Assembly (NCBI GenBank): GCA_036939975.1 | Contig: JALLPB010000534.1 | Coordinates: 1 to 18,861 of the forward strand | Reading direction: 5' to 3' | From: Cyclostephanos tholiformis | Taxonomy: Eukaryota; Bacillariophyta; Thalassiosirophyceae; Thalassiosirales; Thalassiosiraceae | Length of the DNA stretch: 18,861 nucleotides | Part shown: one piece after another, positions 1 through 9,409 of the stretch | Layout of the letters: every line of letters starts with the position of its first letter | Position numbering within the stretch: the stretch's first letter is position 1 | The notes under the pieces: model-generated | The model's database searches: none | What the model was told of the DNA's origin: nothing | What the model saw: the letters and a program-made list of their open reading frames with translations, nothing else | Program-made: the position numbers and the translations under genes

Positions 1-79
1 ACGGAGGGATAGTTTTTGGTTCCCGCCCGAACCCAAATAGGGGTTAAGCTGTTAAGCTGTTAAAGCATGGGTTGGGATT

Positions 80-84
80 AAAAA
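80..84 (-). terminator. Pol III T-run terminator of tRNA-Asn
   Basis: Reading the minus strand, a run of five T lies five bases past the tRNA 3' end. Short T-runs just downstream are the usual RNA polymerase III stop signal. Its position fits the tRNA above it. Confidence 0.7.
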
Positions 85-88
85 TGTG

Positions 89-161
89 CTCTCAGTGTGG
101 GGATCGAACCCACGACTTCGAGATTAACAGTCCCACGCTCTACCGACTGAGCTAACCGAGA
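89..161 (-). tRNA. tRNA-Asn (anticodon GTT)
   Basis: The reverse complement folds as a 73-nt cloverleaf. The seven-base acceptor arms (TCTCGGT with ACTGAGA) pair with one G-T, followed by discriminator G. The D arm is TAGCTCAGTCGGTAGAGC, and the T arm GTGGG-TTCGATC-CCCAC pairs perfectly. The anticodon loop CTGTTAA gives GTT, which decodes AAC/AAT (asparagine). No intron and no encoded CCA are seen, as is normal for a eukaryotic nuclear tRNA. The internal A and B boxes (D-arm and TTCGATC regions) are intact, so the gene looks functional. It is divergent from the WW-domain gene. Confidence 0.95.
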
Positions 162-458
162 AGCTACGGCCTGTTTCCCGTGGGTAATTTTATAAAATGA
201 ATTCAAACACCGTAGAACTCAAATAATATCCTTTGCATTCATACCTACACGGGAATTCTTACGTATTAAATCGCTTAAAAAAAATTACCAACGACAAAAA
301 AATAGTAACAAAATACGGGTACAACTACTTCTCCTTTCCTGTAAAATGATTCACCATGATGTTGTTGTTGTTCTCCCCAGCCCCCTCCAGCCGGCTCGGT
401 GGTTTATGATGATAGGTAGCCCCTGATAGATGATAGACAGAAGCAGGAAGATCACCAA
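162..458. promoter_or_regulatory. Region between tRNA-Asn and the WW-domain gene
   Basis: About 300 bases without a supported gene. It is AT-rich on the left and carries a short GTT microsatellite near 361-372. TACCTA at 242-247 and TAGGTA at 413-418 belong to a hexamer found at all gene starts in this window; the second is about 45 nt before the start codon. The reading frame of the downstream gene is closed by TAG at 417-419, so the ATG at 459 is the first usable in-frame start. Confidence 0.45.
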
Positions 459-588
459 ATGAGAAATAATATGTTCAGCAACCAACAGAGTGGAACGAGA
501 GGTAGTGACAATGGAGGGGATCACCAAATAAGAAATAATATGTTCAGCAACCAAAAAAGTGGAACGAGAGGTAATGACAGTGGAGGGG
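451..588 (+). repeat. 69-bp tandem duplication at the start codon
   Basis: Two adjacent 69-bp units (451-519 and 520-588) differ at five positions by my alignment. The period is a multiple of three, so the duplication stays in frame and gives two 23-residue repeats at the N-terminus of the WW-domain protein. The first unit contains the start ATG at 459; the matching codon in the second is ATA. All five differences change an amino acid. Confidence 0.9.
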
Positions 589-3309
589 GCATCGCGAAGC
601 GTGTCATAACCTCCATCCTCGAAGCGTCAGGTTTTGTCTGTGGTTCACTCAAGGACACTATCCAGGAGAAGCTGGCCGACAATGAAATCGATATGAAATG
701 GGTTGAAGGTGAACTTCACAGTATGAAGAAAAATTTGGGCCATACTATGGAGAAGCCGAGGGAGCAAATATTGAATTATGCCGATAAGGCATGCAGGCAT
801 ATCGCTGAGCCGACACCGCCCAGCTCCCCTGTCTCAGATGTCATGGGAGGGAACTCTTCCGACGACAAAACGCTGGAAGATACGATCACATCTGTATCAC
901 TGGAGAATATAACCAGGACATCCACCGCTGAATTCGACGATGATGCATCCTTAGTCTCTGAAGCAATGACGACTGAAACCCCCCCAAAGAAATTGAGTCG
1001 ATTCGCACAAGTTGTTGTCGATGAAAAGAAACGGGAGAATGAGAAGAAGATGCGGGAGAAAGCCGCGGCTGATGCGGCGATGGCACAGAGAGCAGCGGGG
1101 GGTGGCGTGGTTGTGATCGGACTGTGTCTCTCTCGAAAAAATTCTATTCTTGGACATCCAGACACCGTTACGAGACAGACGGCATTTGATTTCAATGAGT
1201 TACAAGACAGGAATTATGAGTATGTCAGTTCCACGGATGAAAGTGGATGGCTTGCCGGGGGAGGTGAACGGGGAGACCCGTACCTAAGTGGAGTTAGGCA
1301 TCAGCCTGAGCGTTCTGGCTCGCCGCTATCATCAAAGAGCGACTGTTCTGACGGAGAAAAGGTCACGTCCAATGTTGCTGGTCACAAAATTGCAGCGCCC
1401 GATAGAGTTCACATCCCCATCATACAAATAAATGCCGCCGATTCTGTAGTCATTGACCAGATTGTCGCTGCGCTTGCGAACGGAGAAATATTCATTCCAG
1501 AGGTTTCTATTTTGCCTGAAACTCTAACTGTCAATTCCACCAGTCCACCCGATCTTGTTGTACGCTTCGAATGTGAGAAACATGATGATACGCCCCCGGA
1601 AGAATGGCCAAACTGGGGCCTTGAATTTCTTCACAACCAGCTTTATGATTTTTTTGCCCCCTTGGGTGCGCACTGGTCGAAACGTCCATTTCAAATTACG
1701 TTGGCGCGTAAGGTTCGCTGGATGACAGTAAAGCACATGAACAAGTACTTCGCCCGATCCGAGCAGGTCATCAATTCTTGGCGTGAGAAGGGACCACAAT
1801 ATCTCCAGCCACCGTACTCGGATGATTCATCTCGTGGGGTTATACTGGAAGAAATCACGAGACCACACGGAATATATCTCATAAGAAATGGAGTACCGAC
1901 AAATTACTTTGCTCCTAATTTCCACCCTCCGTACTCAACCAAACTGAGACGAAGCCTTATTCGTAATGTAATCAACAAGAGTTGGGATACGACGCATAGA
2001 GATTGGCTTTCAAAGCCATTGCCAAGCTTGAGAGGGCCTGTCCAATTACTAACTTCAGTTATGGGCTGCAGTAATCCAGATTACAGTAGTCCCGTTGAAG
2101 ACAAAGCCAATGCTCATAATTTAGGCGCCTTTCATATGAGGCCAGATTTCGACTTGATAGTTGCTAGCAGAGACGTGACTCGTTTAGCCGAATCCCTTGA
2201 ACAAGACGAGGTTCATAGTAACAGTAAGAGAAGTAAGATGAGTACCCACGCCTGCCCTGGTGAGAAGCGACAGGACAAAGACTTTCAACGTCCCCTGTAC
2301 GTGGATAAAGGAAAAGAATTCGACACGAGACCAATAGCGTCAACAGTATCGATCCCGTCCGAGGAATCACAGAGTCGTCCGCGTTTGGATTCTAGCGATA
2401 CACTGAAGGAAACTACGACCGCTGATGCTAGCTATACCCACACAAACACCGGGGAAAATTCAGTGTGGTCAGGTGAATTTTGTCAAGAAAAATCATCACA
2501 AGATGATTCCGAAAAAAGCATGTCTAGCCTTGGACGAACATCGTCAACCGGTTCGTCGAAAGAGGTGTCATATCCAGATAGCAGCATAACAGAAAACGAG
2601 TTGGAAAGGATAACGCGTCATGGGCAGCATCGGCGACAGCCAATGACGGAAATGCAAACTGTTGATGCATGTGAGCAACCATCTACCGTTTTGAATGATG
2701 GGAAATCTGATAAATATGCAAAAACGAAGGTGTGTCATATATATGTAGTATCGCAATGTTTGCTCAGGAATCGCTTTTGTCATCACTAATTTGTTTCTAC
2801 TGTATCAGACAAAGAGAACAGAAATGAGAGATCGTAGGCAAGATGAAAACGAAGAACGAAACACCCCGACTGCGAGAACAACCCCGAATTCGAGGCGATC
2901 GTACAGTCCACAGATGTCGCCGTCATGTGAGAGCATGGCTTATTCTTTGGATTCTAATCAGTCACTATTGCGTCAGTCTTTTGCTGCTGCGAATATCAAC
3001 GATGGAGGAGGTTCTGTAATGACGTCAGGAACTGAAAACCAAAGCCTCTTAAGTTATGTCACAAGATCAACCATGGTGCACTCAAGATATCAAGAAGATG
3101 GTGGTGAGAATGTTCACTCTCACAATGGAGACGGAGATGACATATCGCTATCACTTCTAGAGTCAAGAAGCAGTGTCGTTCCAGATGACGATGAACTCTT
3201 CAGAATAGGATGGGCGAAGGCGTTGGATGCAAACACTGGAGTCTACTACTACTTCACTCTTGACCGAACTAAAACAGTTTGGGAAAACCCTTTAGCTACG
3301 TCTCCATAG
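459..3309 (+). CDS. WW-domain protein with a long low-complexity body; two exons
   Basis: Exons are 459-2729 and 2809-3309, giving about 923 residues. The 79-nt intron (2730-2808) runs from GTGTGT to TATCAG, is phase 0 and has a CTAAT branch-like site at 2786-2790. Splicing adds a C-terminal WW domain at residues ~891-919: two Trp 23 residues apart, a central Tyr-Tyr-Tyr and a final Trp-Glu-Asn-Pro. WW domains bind proline-rich or phospho-Ser/Thr-Pro partners. The N-terminus is a duplicated 23-residue repeat. A denser block at residues ~361-520, rich in Trp, Tyr and His, is probably a folded domain that I do not recognise. The rest is Ser-, Glu- and Lys-rich and probably disordered. The partner and process are unknown. 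The unspliced reading frame stops at 2789 and would lose the WW domain. Confidence 0.85.
2730..2808 (+). other. Intron of the WW-domain gene
   Basis: GTGTGT donor after AAG, TATCAG acceptor, 79 nt, phase 0. It contains an in-frame stop at 2787-2789, so without splicing the C-terminal WW domain is not translated. The exon 2 frame continues directly into the WW domain. Confidence 0.85.
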
Positions 3310-3590
3310 CTGCATCATCGATCAATTACAACTTTTCTATTATCCTGACATAGTGCCATGATATAAATTGAACATGGGCAGTGTTCATAATTATTTGTAA
3401 AGGCAATATTAGTGCTGCCTTAAATGAACTATGATAGACACATTATTCTGTCTATTCCGCGGCGAGGTGAAGATCTCAGTGAAATGCGACGGAAAGAATA
3501 AAAAGATGGTTTTCGTCAACAAAATTCTTCTCCCGCTAATGTTTAGGCACCTCGATGGTCCTCCAGGGAATTGCGATAAGCCTAAACTCT

Positions 3591-4621
3591 TCACTCCCCC
3601 GGACAATAGCCCATCTTTCCTATTGAACCTTGTTTCCATAAACTGCATGGGGCCACGGGTAGGTCCGCCGTTGTTAGTCAGTCGATCAGCTATCCTCACA
3701 AAAGGAAGTCGACGGAAGATAAAAGCAATCTTACCTTGGAAACCAATAATTATTTTCTCCATAATTTACATCTAACCATACCATACCCTTACTGAGCAAC
3801 AGTTCCAGAGCTCTATTTGATCGTTCAATGTCCCATCCTAGTGCCTCGGAAATGACCTCAGTCCTAATCATACCATCGGGTTCATCTTCTGCAAAACGTA
3901 GGACTTGCATGTGATCATCATCGAGTTCTTCCGGCACAGACTTTATTAAAACCACTCGGCCTAACATAATAGTGCGAAACCCCGAGCCCAACTTAGATAA
4001 CTTCTTGACGGATGTTATTATGTCTTTTTCGGTATAGCTTGTTTTGTCCTTCGAGTCGGTTAATTGGAACTTGGTGCCTCGTTGTGCGAGGATGTCCATA
4101 ACTTCGGAAACTCTAGCAAGGAAATTATTCATGAAAGAGACATCGTTACGAAATATTGCTCTGTGAATTAGCATGTGAAAAATATGCTTACCGCATAATT
4201 CCACCATTCCTGGACCTACTGGCAAGACAAATCTCTGCAACCTTTACTGAAAGTTCATAGTAAAATTCTCCTATTCCGAGCATACTCCCCCAAAAGCCGT
4301 TCTCCGCAGAGAGCGGATCCACGCCAAGAGGTTTACACATGTCGAAAAATTTTGCTCGGCATTCCGGATCATGTTGGATGGTATGTTTGTGCGTCTTGGC
4401 GAAGGCAGCTAATTTATGCTCTAATTCCTTCACTGTTTCCATTGCCGCCGCCAGCTCCGATTGCCTGAGCTCCTCTGCCTTTTTCTTATAGCTGTTTGGT
4501 TCGACACGTCGAAGAACAAACAAGAAAAATCTGCATGAGAAGGGAAAAGCTGACACATGTTGGGATGAATTCGAGTGAGCGAAACTCACGCAGATACTGG
4601 AATCCCTCCTCGTTTTAGCAT
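3591..4621 (-). CDS. SNF8: ESCRT-II subunit VPS22/SNF8 (EAP30), four exons
   Basis: ESCRT-II bridges ESCRT-I and ESCRT-III on endosomes to sort ubiquitinated cargo into multivesicular bodies; VPS22 is its core subunit. My model, in reading order, is 4621-4590, 4491-4192, 4112-3735 and 3642-3591. This gives 762 nt and 253 residues, against about 258 in the human protein. Introns are 98, 79 and 92 nt, all GT-AG. Family landmarks are a basic start (Met-Leu-Lys-Arg-Gly-Gly), a charged helix at ~13-45, Gly-Val-Asp-Pro-Leu at ~67, GFWGSMLGIGEFYYEL at ~76-91, an Arg-Asn-Gly-Gly motif, then two winged-helix modules with LGSGF and IKSVPEELDDDHM, ending near YWFPSLWKQG. The in-frame ATG at 4655 looks better at first sight, but from it the first intron would have to be read through; the ATG at 4621 in another frame gives the family N-terminus. 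Confidence 0.92.
3643..3734 (-). other. Intron 3 of VPS22
   Basis: Donor GTAAGA and acceptor ATGCAG, 92 nt. It connects Tyr-Trp-Phe-Pro to a 17-codon last exon (Ser-Leu-Trp-Lys-Gln-Gly...), the expected C-terminal continuation of the second winged helix. The acceptor was chosen from phase and family similarity, so this terminal exon is slightly less certain than the others. Confidence 0.75.
4113..4191 (-). other. Intron 2 of VPS22
   Basis: Donor GTAAGC and acceptor GCTAG, 79 nt, splitting an Arg codon after its second base. It joins Asn-Gly-Gly-Ile-Met-Arg to Val-Ser-Glu-Val-Met, as expected between the N-terminal half and the first winged helix. Unspliced, the upstream frame stops right after Met-Arg. 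Confidence 0.88.
4492..4589 (-). other. Intron 1 of VPS22
   Basis: Donor GTGAGT at 4589-4584 and acceptor AACAG ending at 4492 on the minus strand, 98 nt. It joins a 32-nt first exon, whose last codon is split after two bases, to Tyr-Lys-Lys-Lys. The join restores the usual VPS22 N-terminus. Confidence 0.85.
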
Positions 4622-4962
4622 TGTTAGACTCCTTGCTACGATCTCTTTTAGCCACGAGGCAAAGCTGGAGTGGACAGCGCGTGAGCAGTTCTTTTGAAAG
4701 TAAGGCTGGTTGCCGTATTGTGATGGGTTCGTGCTTACTATATTATTTTAGGTTTTTTTGAGCTAGGTAGGTACGCCCCGCCCCGCCAAGTAGGCCGCCC
4801 GGCCGGCCGGCAGGCAACACGTCGTCGTCTCACAACTCAACTCAAACGAAAGCGGAAAAATATCTCATTTTTATGTTTTACATATGGCATCATTTCAGGA
4901 TTAAAATTTACCGCGAGGTGGACACGGCTGCAGCCCTACTAGTCTGACGGGTTGGCGGAACA
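4622..4962. promoter_or_regulatory. Shared divergent promoter region, VPS22 / PDZ protein
   Basis: A 341-bp gap between two divergent start codons. It contains a double TAGGTA (TAGGTAGGTAC, 4764-4774), a GC-rich block around 4774-4815 with the palindromic run CCGGCCGGCCGG at 4799-4810, and an AT-rich stretch nearer the PDZ gene. No coding sequence is supported here. Confidence 0.5.
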
Positions 4963-5983
4963 ATGAACTTACTTCAATCTAGTCCCAACAGCGGTCGCCG
5001 TTGTTCCCGCACGACCGCCGCATTGGCATCGATATGCATACTAGTATGGCAATCACAGACCCGAGGCGCGGAGGGATTTTCGTCCTCAAGTTCGTCAGCG
5101 ATATCAACTAAACCTCGACATTCAGTGCGGTATTTACGCTCACTCAAGAGGGAGGCACAAACATCATACACTCTAGGGACATTTGGGGATGCCGACAACG
5201 ATGCAAACGCGTATGGTCCTTTCCCAAAATTGACAGGTTCATTGTCGGGATCCAGATTGCACGAATTCATATTGGAGCAACACAAACCTTTGGGCTGTTC
5301 AGTAGAAGAGAGCTTGGCAAACGAGCCAGATGCAGCCAAGCATGTGTTTGTGGCAGATGTTAATAAAGGGGGCAATGCAGAGAAGATTGGGATACAAGTA
5401 GGAGATGTAATTGTACAACTTTCGGGGACATTTGACGAGCTTGTGGATGTGACTGGGGTAGGCATTGAAAAAATGTGAGTTTGCCACGTCTGCGTTGTTG
5501 GATTCGTGTCTTTCTCTGTGGAAAATTCATGGAGAACTGACTGATTTCCCGCTCGGCCCCGTCAACAGCCGCTCACTCGTTAGCGGAAGGCCTGAAGATA
5601 GCTCTCTCATCATTCGAGTTGCCAGAGGATCAGATGTTATCGAGCGCCACGAGCTGGCTCTAGTCGAGTTATGTATTATCGGGGAGGGGGATGATGCAGA
5701 CACAGCCAAATGTTTAACGTCAATTTATTCAACAGATGATAGTTTTTTCGAAAACAGTGATACTGCCGTCTGTGATGAGGATGATAGTACCGAATGCATG
5801 TTGGACTCAATGTGGAGTAGCTGGACGGAGGATATTCCACTGCAAGTATCGGAGAACAAGGAAGACGTGACAGAAAAGATGAATGAAAAGAAGAAGGTTG
5901 CACCATGGTCGAGTCGCTCATCTCCCTCTGGAACATTCGTGAGGGATCCAAAGACAGGAAAAATGGTAAATATTGACGAGTAA
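4963..5983 (+). CDS. Plastid-targeted PDZ-domain protein, two exons
   Basis: Exons are 4963-5474 and 5569-5983, giving 308 residues. The 94-nt intron (5475-5568) has a perfect GTGAGT donor and an AACAG acceptor and interrupts the PDZ domain. Joined, the domain spans about residues 75-190: a Pro-Leu-Gly-Cys carboxylate-binding-loop analogue, then Ala-Glu-Lys-Ile-Gly-Ile-Gln-Val-Gly-Asp-Val-Ile, and after the splice the closing Gly-Arg-Pro-Glu-Asp...Ile-Arg-Val-Ala strand. The N-terminus has basic residues, a hydrophobic stretch at ~17-30 and Gly-Ala-Glu-Gly followed by Phe39 and a Ser-rich stretch, which fits a signal peptide plus transit peptide with an ASAF-like motif. PDZ domains bind C-terminal tails. 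The acidic linker and basic C-terminal tail (GTFVRDPKTGKMVNIDE) have no function I can name. The partner is unknown. Confidence 0.85.
5475..5568 (+). other. Intron inside the PDZ-domain gene
   Basis: GTGAGT donor, GTCAACAG acceptor, and a CTGAC branch-like motif about 30 nt before the acceptor. The phase is preserved (the split codon becomes Ile), and the joined reading frame completes the PDZ fold. Confidence 0.9.
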
Positions 5984-6079
5984 GATTCCAGTGTCGACAG
6001 GGGATATCAAACGTTGATCATTTTATTCAAAGAACGAATATTGATGTACCATTGACTTAGGTAACGAGGTTCAAAAGTT

Positions 6080-9000
6080 CTAAGATGCCATGGTAGTTTT
6101 AGAGCAATTAACTTCTCTCCTCGACATGTCTTCTCTCCGATTCCACTTATTGTCTTTATTTGCACAACACCTGCTCCATGAAACAGGCAAGTCATTCGCC
6201 TTGATGGGAGAGTTCTGATGAATGTCTTCAGAGCCCCATCCCGCCAATCGAGTTGGCGATTCTTCTTTGACTAGCTCATAAAACGTCGCCTTTGGAAGAC
6301 CTCTCCACAACCGGATCAAGACAGCGTCATTCAAATAGCCAGAGCGACAGCACTCTTTGAACGCTTGAGATATCACTTTTGTCCTGAGTGTGCAAGGGGG
6401 CAGTAGGTTAGAACATGCCTTTACTAAGAATGCGAAAGTGAAGCTGTCTGGGTGTATGTCGGGATCGACTTCACTCGCTTTGCGTAGCTCTTGGAATGCA
6501 CGGATAGCCACTTCAAAAGATAATCTTTGATCATCGGTATCATGACTGCAACAATTAATTATATAGTTGTACGTGAATGAGTTGGGAGGTATATCTTTCT
6601 TTTTCATATCCTCAAGTAATGACCAGGCTCTTTGGGCATTACTAATGCGCCCGCATGGTTCGTTGTTGTCGCCACATCGTTCACGTTCTCCGACTTCATT
6701 TTTTAGCGGTGAATGAACCAATGACAAGATTACCGCGGTGTAGATTCTAGTGTTCGGTTTCATTGAAATGTCTCCTCCCGCGTACTTAGCCTCTACTGCT
6801 CGAAGTAAACGATGCGCCACTGAACTAGCCTCTGGCAATCGACTGTTGGCGAATGCGTCAATGACAATTGAGTAGCAGACAAGATCTGGTTTGGCAACGT
6901 CTCTTTGTTCAACGTGGAATTCTGTTTGATAATTGTTATCGCCGTCATCTACGACAACGTCTGCGTCATAAAAGCGTTGCTCCATTTCACTAAGAAGAGC
7001 TAGAGCCTTCTTCGCACCTCCGGCACTTTTGGTCTTGGCATGAGCCTTCAATACTGAGCTGAAGTGTTTTACATTTGGCCATGTTTCGCTTTGTCTTGGT
7101 TCACGCGATTTCTTAAATGCAACTAAATAACCATCATCTCGAATCTTACTGATTCCAACTGCTTCGATTCTACGACGTAGCAGCGCTTCAGCATGATCCG
7201 CAGCCTCCTCATTTCCAGGACGGCTCAGTTGACACCAAGCATTTAGAAGAATGCTGTAGGAGTATGAATCTGGCATGATTCCTAAATCATATTCCATGCG
7301 GTGCAAAAGTTCCTGAGCGCGGAGAATTATTTGCTCATTCCCTCCCTTTTCGCTGCACGGTGTTGAGCGGCTGCTATCAGGGATTGTTTGAACCCGAGCG
7401 AGAATGGCAATATTATATGGTGTGGCACCTAACCCTGAGGCAAACTTTTCATTTTTTTTCTTTGCTTCATTTTTAGCAACGATTTCCAGCTGGGAAAGAA
7501 TTGCTTCGGCTCGATCGGCGTTTCGAAGGCGTTGCTCATGAGATGGAAGGTCTTTTTTCCATCTTTTGTTGTGGTTTTCATGCGAGCTGCCTTGGATGAC
7601 ATTCTCAGAAACATATCTACCCCAAACGGCGATGCATGTTCCAAATGCACGAACCTCTGGCACAAAATCAGGTAATTTTCCCGCGGCGTACAAATCTAGC
7701 ATTTTGTTCAATGTCTTCTCTGCCTTCGGTGCGTCATTGTTCTTGGCATGTGCAGCGATGCATCCACTGAAAGCCGTGGCCACATTATTGACATTGAATA
7801 AGGACGAGAGCAGACGTATTTGGTTCATGCCATTTATGCCGAAATGTGATATCATTCGTTCCAGAACATCTTCTGCAATACTTGCAGCCGACGGTAGATC
7901 GCTTATAGACAGTGCCAAAATAACCGAGGAATAGCAACTACTAGGAACAACGCTTGCTTGAGAAATTGATGCTGAGTACTGCTCAGACAATTTAAGTGCC
8001 TCTAACTTGCACAGTAGTTCATGAGAGCGCATTATGGAGCTTTCTCGACTTTGCGAGGATGAATTGACCCAGCTTTCATCACGATGGGCCTTTCCTGCAT
8101 TCGACGTGTTTAAGTCGATTAACACCTTCGTAACTGCATATCTTCCCCAACCTTCTAAGAGACATCGGTAGGCGTGAGCCAGCGCTCGCTTTACCTTAAC
8201 TTTGCTCCATCCATTATCCTTGGCATTCTTCGTTGACAGTTCGTTGTATTCATCTTCCAATAAGGAAAGCAAAGCCTCTGCTTCAGCGAGGAACCATTCA
8301 GAAGTAGGACTGCTCCGTCGCCTTCCACTTTCTATCATTTCTACACCAATCTTTCCGGCAAATACTCCTACTGGTTCGTAAGCTGATAGATCTGAGTTTC
8401 CCACCACTGACTTCTTTTTCCCTAGTTTTGGTGGGAACGAAACACGATATGCTGAGAGTGCTTCAATGACATGGGCATATGTCATCGCATCTGGACGGCA
8501 TACTATTCTTTCATCTGCTGTGATATGGTTTTGCGGTAGAGGTGACTTCATAAGTTGCAACCAAAGCCAAGCTTGATCTGCGGCACTACCCCCTCCACTG
8601 TCATCTATTTGGCTTTCGCACCTTCCACTTTGCCAAGCGAGACGCTTTAACAACCGGTTGTACATGGCAACCGACGGTTGGATTTCTATAGGCCACCCCT
8701 CCCGATGGCATAACGAAAGTTGAAGCTGGAGCAATTGTTGTATTTTGTCGATGGGTGTCGACCGAACCTTTCTGTCGCAAGTGACAGTTCCATACCGCAG
8801 ATCGTCAACGAGCTCTTCCTCCCACATGATCACGTCCGTGTCCATTTTTCGACCTCTATCGACGTTGCCGCACCTCAAGCGACCGAACGACCCGGCGACC
8901 AGAGAAAAAGTTCGACCATCGGGACAGACCGTCCTCCCACCACTACGTTGTCGATTCTCAATCATTCGACGCAGCATACGCTCGGAAGTTCGCGCGCAAC

Positions 9001-9409
9001 TTGGATCCTCAAATGGAGAAGGACGCTCGTATCTATGCCTAGTCGATGACGAGTTATGATTGTTGCTATTGTAATGGTAGAGAGAGAAAAATAGTGGAGC
9101 AAAGAGGGTGCGTGCGATGTCGTGATTGAATGGTGAAGTGGCCGAGAAGGCATTGTTTTGCTCAAGATGCTCGATATTTGATGATCTCTTGGGAGATGGC
9201 GGCAGCGATGAAGAATAGCAGTCGCACTTTGGAATCCAAAGTAGAAGTCGCGCATTTAAACTAGCCTGTGTAGCAAATCCGTAGACGAAAGTTGCGATCG
9301 CAGATACAAATGGGAGCGAATGACGTGATGATGCTCTCTTTGATGAACGGCGCCGTTGGTGACGGGGGGGTATGATACACTCAGCCATTACAGCTTTTAT
9401 CTTCATCAT
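6080..9409 (-). CDS. Pentatricopeptide repeat (PPR) protein, probably organellar
   Basis: A single-exon 1109-residue protein. PPR proteins bind organellar RNA, one base per repeat, and act in processing, editing, stability or translation. Degenerate 35-residue helical pairs recur, with the typical helix-A pattern of Pro-Asp/Asn, Thr/Tyr and an aliphatic run. The clearest start near residues 301, 485, 538, 656, 712, 776, 840, 882, 939 and 985 (for example PDSYSYSILLNAW and PPNSFTYNYIINC). The N-terminus is basic (residues ~17-30), then hydrophobic (~32-46) with a Gly-Phe pair, compatible with import into plastid or mitochondrion; I cannot choose between them. The start is the first of two adjacent ATGs, and Met8 is also possible. 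No E, DYW or SMR domain is visible at the C-terminus. The target RNA is unknown. It converges with the PDZ gene (96 bp between stops). Confidence 0.85.
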   Translation of the reverse strand: MMKIKAVMAECIIPPRHQRRRSSKRASSRHSLPFVSAIATFVYGFATQASLNARLLLWIPKCDCYSSSLPPSPKRSSNIEHLEQNNAFSATSPFNHDIARTLFAPLFFSLYHYNSNNHNSSSTRHRYERPSPFEDPSCARTSERMLRRMIENRQRSGGRTVCPDGRTFSLVAGSFGRLRCGNVDRGRKMDTDVIMWEEELVDDLRYGTVTCDRKVRSTPIDKIQQLLQLQLSLCHREGWPIEIQPSVAMYNRLLKRLAWQSGRCESQIDDSGGGSAADQAWLWLQLMKSPLPQNHITADERIVCRPDAMTYAHVIEALSAYRVSFPPKLGKKKSVVGNSDLSAYEPVGVFAGKIGVEMIESGRRRSSPTSEWFLAEAEALLSLLEDEYNELSTKNAKDNGWSKVKVKRALAHAYRCLLEGWGRYAVTKVLIDLNTSNAGKAHRDESWVNSSSQSRESSIMRSHELLCKLEALKLSEQYSASISQASVVPSSCYSSVILALSISDLPSAASIAEDVLERMISHFGINGMNQIRLLSSLFNVNNVATAFSGCIAAHAKNNDAPKAEKTLNKMLDLYAAGKLPDFVPEVRAFGTCIAVWGRYVSENVIQGSSHENHNKRWKKDLPSHEQRLRNADRAEAILSQLEIVAKNEAKKKNEKFASGLGATPYNIAILARVQTIPDSSRSTPCSEKGGNEQIILRAQELLHRMEYDLGIMPDSYSYSILLNAWCQLSRPGNEEAADHAEALLRRRIEAVGISKIRDDGYLVAFKKSREPRQSETWPNVKHFSSVLKAHAKTKSAGGAKKALALLSEMEQRFYDADVVVDDGDNNYQTEFHVEQRDVAKPDLVCYSIVIDAFANSRLPEASSVAHRLLRAVEAKYAGGDISMKPNTRIYTAVILSLVHSPLKNEVGERERCGDNNEPCGRISNAQRAWSLLEDMKKKDIPPNSFTYNYIINCCSHDTDDQRLSFEVAIRAFQELRKASEVDPDIHPDSFTFAFLVKACSNLLPPCTLRTKVISQAFKECCRSGYLNDAVLIRLWRGLPKATFYELVKEESPTRLAGWGSEDIHQNSPIKANDLPVSWSRCCANKDNKWNRREDMSRREVNCSKTTMAS

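Noticed and set aside
776..1195. 139-residue minus-strand ORF inside the WW-domain gene
   Set aside because: It mirrors a Ser/Glu-rich coding region, has low-complexity composition and no recognisable domain. It is a shadow of the plus-strand gene.
3409..3775. Overlapping ORFs on both strands of 114 and 117 residues
   Set aside because: The region is explained by the last exon, the last intron and the 3' flank of VPS22. Neither ORF resembles a protein family.
4799..4810. GC palindrome CCGGCCGGCCGG as a special site
   Set aside because: A simple repeat of CCGG in a GC-rich patch; there is no second copy in the window and no reason to assign a function.
4974..5465. 163-residue minus-strand ORF opposite the PDZ gene
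   Set aside because: The plus strand carries a coherent presequence and PDZ domain that splices correctly. The antisense product has no recognisable features.
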